A stretch of DNA of 11,058 nucleotides from Anaerolineae bacterium. GTDB lineage: Bacteria; Chloroflexota; Anaerolineae; B4-G1; DUEL01. Positions 6,183-11,058 of the stretch are shown piece by piece. Each line of letters starts with the position of its first letter. The first letter of the stretch is position 1. The position numbers were made by a program, and so were the translations under genes. The stretch is from assembly GCA_016926575.1 (NCBI GenBank), contig JAFGOJ010000186.1:1-11058 (forward strand), in the 5' to 3' direction. The notes beneath the pieces were generated by a model. The model ran no database searches, had not been told where the DNA came from, and saw only the letters and a program-made list of their open reading frames with translations.

Positions 6183-6551
6183 ATGGAACACGACTTTTTC
6201 GAACAGTTCGTCTTCGAGGCGTGGGACGCGCTGCCCGAGGCGTTCAGGGAACGGCTCGACAACGTCGAGGTGGTGGTCGAGGAGTGGCCGGATGCGGAAA
6301 CGCTGCGCCTGGCCGGTGTGCGCCATCGCGCGCAGTTGCTGGGGTTCTACCACGGCGTCCCGCTGACGGAGCGCACGCATTATTACGGCTCGGTGCTGCC
6401 GGATAAGATCAGCATCTACCGCCAGCCAATTATGATGCGCTGCCGGGATTGGGAGGAGGTGCGCCGGATGATCGACAGGGTCCTTAAACACGAATTGGGC
6501 CATCATTTCGGTCTAACTGACGACCGCCTGCGTGAAATCGGCGCGTATTGA
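6183..6551 (+). CDS. Small metallopeptidase-family protein (Zincin_1 / DUF1025 type)
   Basis: This 122-residue protein ends with the zinc-binding signature HELGHHFGLTDD (His103, Glu104, His107 and the flanking His108, then Asp112/113). That is the hallmark of the short cytosolic 'metallopeptidase family protein' group (PF06262). Length, the central YRxPI strand (IYRQPIM) and the position of the motif near the C terminus all match that family. His103 and His107 should bind zinc with Glu104 as catalytic base; the third ligand is uncertain. No signal peptide or membrane segment is present. The substrates of this family are not established. The start has no good ribosome binding site, only AGGTG at 6174-6178, which may lie upstream of the transcription start. 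The larA gene follows after 16 bp, so the two are probably co-transcribed. Confidence 0.9.
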   Translation: MEHDFFEQFVFEAWDALPEAFRERLDNVEVVVEEWPDAETLRLAGVRHRAQLLGFYHGVPLTERTHYYGSVLPDKISIYRQPIMMRCRDWEEVRRMIDRVLKHELGHHFGLTDDRLREIGAY

Positions 6552-6567
6552 CTGACAAGGAGGGCGT

Positions 6568-7842
6568 ATGGAGCTTCGATTGGCGTACGGACGCGAGGGC
6601 CTGACCGTCACCTTGCCCGATGACGCGCCGGTCACTGTCATCGAGCCGCGGTTCGTGCCGGGCCTCCCCGACGAGCGGGCCGCCATCGCTGCGGCGTTGC
6701 GCGCCCCCATCGACGCGCCTCCCCTGGCGGAACGGCTGCGCCCAGACGACACGCTCGCTGTGGTGTTCAGCGATCTGACCCGCCCCATGCCCAATGACCG
6801 GGTACTCCCGCCGCTGTTGAATGCCGTGGCTCAGGCGGGCGTACTCGACCGGAACGTGACCTTGATCAACGGCCTGGGCACGCACCGCCCACAGACCGAT
6901 GCCGAGCTGGAAGGCATGCTCGGCGCAGACGTCGTGCGTCGCTACCGCATCGTCCAGCACAGTGCGTGGGACGATGCCGCCCTGGTGGAGGTGGCGCGCA
7001 ACCGTGCCGGCCGTCCGGTGCGGGTCAACCGTGCCTACGTGGAGGCGACGGCGCGCATTCTGACCGGCTTCATCGAACCGCACATCTTCGCCGGGTTCAG
7101 CGGTGGGCCGAAGGCGGTACTGCCCGGCATCGCCGACATCGAATCGATCCTGGACAACCACACCGCGGAGATGATCGCTCACCCGCGGGCGACATGGGCG
7201 GTGACGGCGGGCAACCCGATCTGGGAGGAGATGTTGGACGTAGCTCAGGCCACCGACCCTACCTTTCTTCTCAACGTGACGCTGAACTGGGAACGGCGCA
7301 TCACCGGTGTCTTCGCCGGCGACCTGGTGGCAGCTCACCGCGCGGGCGCGGCGTTTGTGCGCCAGAGCGCACTCCAGCCGGTGGCAGCGCCGTTCGACGT
7401 CGTCATCACCTCCAACAGCGGTTACCCGCTCGACTTGAACCTGTACCAGGCGGTCAAGGGCATGTCGGCGGCGGCGCAGATTGTGCGCCCGGGTGGCGAC
7501 ATCATCGTCGCGGCCGAGTGCTGGGATGGTATTCCCGCTCACGGTGAATACGCACGGCTGCTGCACGAGGCGCGCTCGCCCGAAGACCTGCTGGCGCGGG
7601 TCATGGCTCCCGGCTTTCGCTGTCATGACCAGTGGGAAGCACAACTCCAGGCGCAGATTCAACGCCATGCGCGCGTCCATGTCTACGCCGACGGCCTCTC
7701 CGCCGCAGAGTTGCGGGCAGCGTTGGTGATCCCCTGCCCGTCGATTGAGGAAACCGTGGCCCGCATCCGGCGCGAACATCCCGCAGCCACCATTGCCGTG
7801 TTGCCGGACGGCCCGCAGACCGTGCCGGTGATGAGGGAGTGA
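6568..7842 (+). CDS. larA: LarA-family nickel-pincer 2-hydroxyacid racemase
   Basis: At 424 residues it has the same length as Lactobacillus plantarum lactate racemase. Its key residues align with the known active site: Asp69 and Arg72 in SDLTRP, His106 in GTHRP, His172 in EPHIFAGFSGGPKA, Lys182 (the lysine that carries the nickel-pincer cofactor), His198, and Lys297 in YQAVKG. LarA enzymes invert the 2-hydroxy carbon by hydride transfer. Many homologs act on substrates other than lactate, so the substrate is open. The start is ATG 6568 with AAGGAGGG at 6557-6564. Cofactor synthesis needs LarB, LarC and LarE, none of which is in the window, so they must be encoded elsewhere or the enzyme is inactive. 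It is a soluble protein, downstream of and probably co-transcribed with the metallopeptidase gene. Confidence 0.92.
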   Translation: MELRLAYGREGLTVTLPDDAPVTVIEPRFVPGLPDERAAIAAALRAPIDAPPLAERLRPDDTLAVVFSDLTRPMPNDRVLPPLLNAVAQAGVLDRNVTLINGLGTHRPQTDAELEGMLGADVVRRYRIVQHSAWDDAALVEVARNRAGRPVRVNRAYVEATARILTGFIEPHIFAGFSGGPKAVLPGIADIESILDNHTAEMIAHPRATWAVTAGNPIWEEMLDVAQATDPTFLLNVTLNWERRITGVFAGDLVAAHRAGAAFVRQSALQPVAAPFDVVITSNSGYPLDLNLYQAVKGMSAAAQIVRPGGDIIVAAECWDGIPAHGEYARLLHEARSPEDLLARVMAPGFRCHDQWEAQLQAQIQRHARVHVYADGLSAAELRAALVIPCPSIEETVARIRREHPAATIAVLPDGPQTVPVMRE

Positions 7843-7983
7843 GAGAGGCGGTCACGAAGCGAGGGTTGACTCACCGAACGCGAATAGACCACGAGCAGAA
7901 AAGCGCTTGAATACAGCATCGCTGGATGCCGGGCGCGCACTCGACGTAGCGACGGCCGAGGGAGAGGGATGGGCCTTCATCTT

Positions 7984-8009
7984 GCACCTGAGCGGGTCCC
8001 CTCAGGCGC
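7984..8009. terminator. Hairpin between the convergent larA and ygiQ genes
   Basis: GCACCTGAG (7984-7992) pairs with CTCAGGCGC (8001-8009), a 9-bp stem with one G-U or A-C position depending on strand, around an 8-nt loop. It lies in the 195-bp gap between two convergent genes, where a bidirectional terminator is expected. Neither side has a real T run, so the call is tentative. Nothing else is recognisable in 7843-8037. Confidence 0.35.
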
Positions 8010-8037
8010 AGGGAGAATAACACAACCTTTTCGCTCC

Positions 8038-9720
8038 TCACCTGGCGGTGAGGATAGCTTTCTGGCGGGCCTTCTTGCCAGGATCCTTCTCGACGAATAC
8101 GGCTGCGCCGGTAAATGGATCCATCTCCGTGTAGTACATCAAGCTGGAATAGGTGGACGGGGTAGGGGTGAAAATCTGCACCTGTTCCGGGTTGATCTGG
8201 AGCTTGCCCCGGACGAAGTGCTTCAACGCGTGCATATCCTGCTCGGTGCAGCCGGGATGCGCGGCGATCAAGTAGTAGGTGAGGAACTGTTGCTTGCGTG
8301 CGGCTTTGGTCAGCTTGTAGAACAGGCGCTGGAAGCGCAGTAGCACCCCCTTTCCTGGCTTGCCCATCAAACGCAAAACGCGCTCCTCCGAATGCTCCGG
8401 CGCAACTTTCATCTGCCCCGAGGTGTGATGGCGCACCACCGCGCCCAGGTAGGCCGCGCCGTGTCGTTCGTCGGCCAGCACCAGATCGTAGCGGATGCCC
8501 GACGCGACGAAGACGCCTTTCACCCCTTCGACCTGCCGCAGACGCTTGAGCAGGGCCACTTGCCGCCCGTGGTCGACCGGCAACTGCGGGCAGATGTCGG
8601 GATAGAGACAGCGCTTGTCGGCGCAACTGCCGCGCGTGAGTTTCTTGCGGCACTCGAACCCGTACATGTTGGCCGTCGGTCCGCCGACGTCCTGGATGTA
8701 CCCCTTGAAGCCCGCCGTCCGCGCCATGCGCTCGGCCTCGCGCACGATCGAACCCTCGCTGCGCCAACGCACCGTGCGTCCCTGGTGGACGGTGATGGCG
8801 CAGAAGTTGCACTCGCCGTAACAGCCCCGGTGCGTGGTCAGCGAGAACGCGATGGTCTCCATGGCCTTGACCGGCCCCTGCGCCTCGTAGAACGGGTGCT
8901 GGGCGTGCTCGAAGTCGAGGCCGTACACCGCGTCCAGCTCTTCCTGGGTGAGGTACGGCGCGGGCGGGTTCTGAATCAGGTAGCGCGTGTCCTGCTGCTG
9001 CGATAACCCCTGCGCCGTGAGCGGGTCGTTGTTGCGATAAAAGGTGTGAAACATGTCGATGAACGCGCGTTTGTCGGCCTTGACCTGTTCGTAAGAGGGG
9101 AGCACCAGCGTGCCCGGTTTGGGCTCCGGGGCAGCGAAACAGAGGCCCGGCAGGTCCTCGATCCCCTGCCCTTCCCGCAGCCGCTCGGCCAGCGCGACGA
9201 TGGTGCGCTCCGCCATACCGTAGACCAGAACGTCGGCCTTGGCATCGAACAAGATGGAGCGGCGGATGCTATCTGACCAGTAATCATAGTGCGCGACGCG
9301 GCGTAGGCTGGCCTCGACGCCGCCCAGCACGATCGGCGCGCTGTCTTTGAAGTGCTGACGGATCAGGTTGGCGTAGACGATCGTAGCGCGGTTGGGGCGG
9401 CGGTCGTTGTGCCCGCCCGGGGTGAGGTCATCCGAGCGTTTCGGCTTCTTCGTCGCCGTGTAGTTGGCGACCATCGAGTCCATGCACCCGCCGGTGACGC
9501 CCCAAAAGAGCGCCGGTTCGCCCAGGCGGCAGATGTCGTCGGAGTGGATGTCGGGCTGGGCGATGATGCCCACGCGATATCCCGCCGCGAGCAGCACGTG
9601 CCCCACCACCGCCACGCCGACGAACGGGCTGTCGACGTAGCTGTCGCCCGTCACCAGGACGACGTCGAGCGCGTCCCACCCCAACGCTTCGAGCTCTTGT
9701 CGGGTCGTTGGTATGAACAT
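8038..9720 (-). CDS. ygiQ: YgiQ-family radical SAM protein
   Basis: This 560-residue member of the UPF0313/YgiQ family has an N-terminal cobalamin-binding-like region (about 15-180) and then a radical SAM core. The [4Fe-4S]-SAM motif is Cys300-x3-Cys304-x2-Cys307 (RGCYGECNFC). A second conserved group, Cys357, Cys366, Cys371 and Cys377, follows, as usual in this family. Other familiar segments are LGGVEASLRRVAHYDYW (about 132-148) and YIQDVGGPTANMYG (about 341-354). The reaction catalysed by the family is unknown. The protein is shorter than E. coli YgiQ, lacking the extended C-terminal region, and ends after a Lys/Arg-rich stretch. Start ATG 9720 has AAAGGA just upstream (5-nt spacing). It lies 30 bp after the methyltransferase gene on the same strand and is probably in its operon. 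Confidence 0.93.
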   Translation of the reverse strand: MFIPTTRQELEALGWDALDVVLVTGDSYVDSPFVGVAVVGHVLLAAGYRVGIIAQPDIHSDDICRLGEPALFWGVTGGCMDSMVANYTATKKPKRSDDLTPGGHNDRRPNRATIVYANLIRQHFKDSAPIVLGGVEASLRRVAHYDYWSDSIRRSILFDAKADVLVYGMAERTIVALAERLREGQGIEDLPGLCFAAPEPKPGTLVLPSYEQVKADKRAFIDMFHTFYRNNDPLTAQGLSQQQDTRYLIQNPPAPYLTQEELDAVYGLDFEHAQHPFYEAQGPVKAMETIAFSLTTHRGCYGECNFCAITVHQGRTVRWRSEGSIVREAERMARTAGFKGYIQDVGGPTANMYGFECRKKLTRGSCADKRCLYPDICPQLPVDHGRQVALLKRLRQVEGVKGVFVASGIRYDLVLADERHGAAYLGAVVRHHTSGQMKVAPEHSEERVLRLMGKPGKGVLLRFQRLFYKLTKAARKQQFLTYYLIAAHPGCTEQDMHALKHFVRGKLQINPEQVQIFTPTPSTYSSLMYYTEMDPFTGAAVFVEKDPGKKARQKAILTAR

Positions 9721-9750
9721 AACAGTCCTTTCCGTCTCGAAAACAGCCCG

Positions 9751-10992
9751 TCAAGGCGCTACGGCAAAAAGGCACTTCAAGTAAGCCCCTTCTTTGAAAA
9801 CGATTGGATGATCGAGGGCGTGGCCGGTGCGCTCCAGTTCGCGCAGTGGGCGGCCCGCCTGGACCGCGGCGTGATGGACCGCATCGAAGAACGCCTCTGC
9901 GCCGACCGGGGCAGAGCAGGAGGCTTGCACCAGGGTGCCGCCCGGCCGCAGCACGCTCAGGCTCAGATGGGTCAGGTGGCGGTAGGCCGCGAGCGCCTGG
10001 TCGACCTGCGCACTTTTGCGGGCGAACGCGGGCGGGTCGACGACCACCACGTCGAAGCGTCGGTCGGCCTGCCCCATCCGCGCCAGCGCCTCGAAGGCAT
10101 CTTCGACCACCGCCTCGTGAATGGCCGCCGCCACGGTGGGGAGGTGCCGGTTGTGGGCCAGGTTGCGCGCGGCAGCCTCCAGAGCGGGCGCGCTCGTGTC
10201 GACGCTGACGATCCGCCGCGCCCCGCCCCGGGCCGCGTATACAGAGAATCCGCCGGTGTACGCGAAGAGGTTGAGCACGTCCTTGCCGCGGGCCAAGGCT
10301 TCCACGCGCGCCCGGTTCTCGCGCTGGTCGAGGAAGAAGCCGGTTTTCTGCCCGTGAAGGGGATCGGCTTCGAAGCACAGGCCGTTTTCGTAGAAGAGGA
10401 CCGGCCCATCGAGAGGTGGGCCGGAGAGGACGGCCCCGTCGTGGAGGCCGTACAGGTCTTGCGGACGCGCCGCCAACGCCCGCCCGAGGCGCAGCACCAA
10501 CCGCTCGGCCGGCCAGACGCCCTCCAGCGCTGCCAGCACGTCCCGCAGGTGCGGCAGCCAGGCGGCGGTATACAGTTTCAACACGCCGGTCTGTTCGTAA
10601 CGGTCGATGACCAGTCCGGGCAGGCCGTCGTTCTCACCGTGGACCAGGCGGTAGCCGGTAGTGGCGGGAAGCAGGGGCGCGCGCAGGGCGGCCGCGGCGG
10701 CCAGCTTCGCGCCGAACCACGCCCGGTCGATGGGGGCAGAGGCCGCGCGTTGCAAGACGCGCACACGAATCATCGCGTGGGGATCGTACAGCCCCACGGC
10801 CAGGAAGCGGCCCTTGCGGTCGAAGACCACGGCCAGGTCGCCCGGCGCGCCGGGGTGGCTCTGCTGGCGGATCGACGCGCCGAACAGCCAGGGGTGGCCC
10901 TGGCGCAGGGCGCGCTCGGCCTCGGGTGTGACGCGCACGGCGATGCGGCGCTCGGCCGGCGCGGGAATAGGGGGCAAGGTACGCGTGCTCAT
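9751..10992 (-). CDS. rlmI: RlmI-type 23S rRNA cytosine-C5 methyltransferase (COG1092)
   Basis: The 413-residue protein has an N-terminal PUA RNA-binding domain (about 14-90), a linking domain (about 90-205) and a C-terminal Rossmann methyltransferase. Signatures are GQKTGFFLDQREN (214-226), the SAM-binding NLFAYTGGFS (241-250), acidic Asp275 after strand 2 (VSVDTS), VDPPAF (318-323) and Cys359 in ASCS, the expected catalytic nucleophile. RlmI makes m5C1962 in 23S rRNA; that target is inferred from family membership. I chose ATG 10992. GGAGG lies only 2 nt before it, but the promoter predicts transcription from about 11024, giving a sensible leader. TTG 11010 and GTG 11007 are in frame but lack a binding site and would leave a very short leader. 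Confidence 0.92.
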   Translation of the reverse strand: MSTRTLPPIPAPAERRIAVRVTPEAERALRQGHPWLFGASIRQQSHPGAPGDLAVVFDRKGRFLAVGLYDPHAMIRVRVLQRAASAPIDRAWFGAKLAAAAALRAPLLPATTGYRLVHGENDGLPGLVIDRYEQTGVLKLYTAAWLPHLRDVLAALEGVWPAERLVLRLGRALAARPQDLYGLHDGAVLSGPPLDGPVLFYENGLCFEADPLHGQKTGFFLDQRENRARVEALARGKDVLNLFAYTGGFSVYAARGGARRIVSVDTSAPALEAAARNLAHNRHLPTVAAAIHEAVVEDAFEALARMGQADRRFDVVVVDPPAFARKSAQVDQALAAYRHLTHLSLSVLRPGGTLVQASCSAPVGAEAFFDAVHHAAVQAGRPLRELERTGHALDHPIVFKEGAYLKCLFAVAP

Positions 10993-11030
10993 GTCCTCCA
11001 GCTTCACCAATGTGTTTCGCGCTGCGCTTC

Positions 11031-11058
11031 ATTTTACCTGCCTGCATGCGGAAGTCAA
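11031..11058 (-). promoter_or_regulatory. Sigma-70-like promoter of the rlmI-ygiQ pair
   Basis: On the minus strand, TTGACT (11058-11053, 5/6) and TAAAAT (11036-11031, 5/6) are separated by 16 bp. The start point would be near 11024, about 32 nt before ATG 10992. This is the best -35/-10 pair in the window. Confidence 0.65.

Noticed and set aside
6484..7779. Long minus-strand open frame (431 codons) opposite larA
   Set aside because: The plus strand carries the full LarA active site. The antisense product is Arg/His/Val-rich and has no domain.
8037..8052. Hairpin CTCACC-TGGC-GGTGAG at the ygiQ stop as a terminator
   Set aside because: The stem is only 6 bp, it overlaps the stop codon and no T run follows on either strand.
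7871..8812. Minus-strand 313-codon frame overlapping ygiQ in another phase
   Set aside because: It overlaps the conserved radical SAM protein and its product is Arg/Gly/Ala-rich shadow sequence.

Overview
This is a GC-rich bacterial window. Its gene content (a very multi-heme cytochrome with NrfD-type partners, LarA, YgiQ, RlmI and a HExGHH mini-metallopeptidase) would fit an environmental Chloroflexota (Anaerolineae-like) genome. That placement is an inference from gene content; no rRNA or tRNA is present to confirm it. TGA is the normal stop of at least four genes here (ending at 6551 and 7842 on the plus strand, and at 8038 and 9751 on the minus strand), so the genetic code looks standard.

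Layout. 1-333 is the tail of a surface protein with a Thr-Glu-Glu-Pro stalk and a C-terminal membrane anchor, followed by a strong hairpin. 506-4827 is a tight plus-strand operon for a membrane electron-transfer complex: a secreted multi-heme cytochrome c (19 heme-binding motifs), a Tat-exported ferredoxin with four [4Fe-4S] clusters, and a 10-helix NrfD/HmcC-type quinone-interacting subunit. It is closed by a textbook terminator at 4845-4880. The arrangement recalls the Hmc, Nrf and Qrc complexes but has no molybdopterin or other catalytic subunit. It most likely moves electrons between the menaquinone pool and extracytoplasmic cytochromes.

The most striking point is that the cytochrome reading frame is interrupted by an in-frame TGA at 707-709, between the signal peptide with first heme and the other 18 hemes. 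A perfect 7-bp, 17-nt hairpin begins 10 nt after the TGA. Its geometry and a G as first loop base resemble a bacterial SECIS element. The alternatives are a recent nonsense mutation, a base-call error, or another kind of readthrough.

4890-6083 (minus) is an unrecognised five-helix membrane protein with a large, probably extracellular four-cysteine domain. It diverges from 6183-6551 (plus, a Zincin_1-type metallopeptidase) and 6568-7842 (plus, LarA nickel-pincer racemase). The shared intergenic region holds two mirror-image promoters. The plus one places the metallopeptidase start codon almost at the predicted transcription start.

8038-9720 (YgiQ-type radical SAM protein) and 9751-10992 (RlmI-type rRNA cytosine-C5 methyltransferase) form a minus-strand pair with a good sigma-70-like promoter at the right edge. 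They converge on larA. No tRNA, rRNA, CRISPR array, insertion sequence or phage gene was seen.
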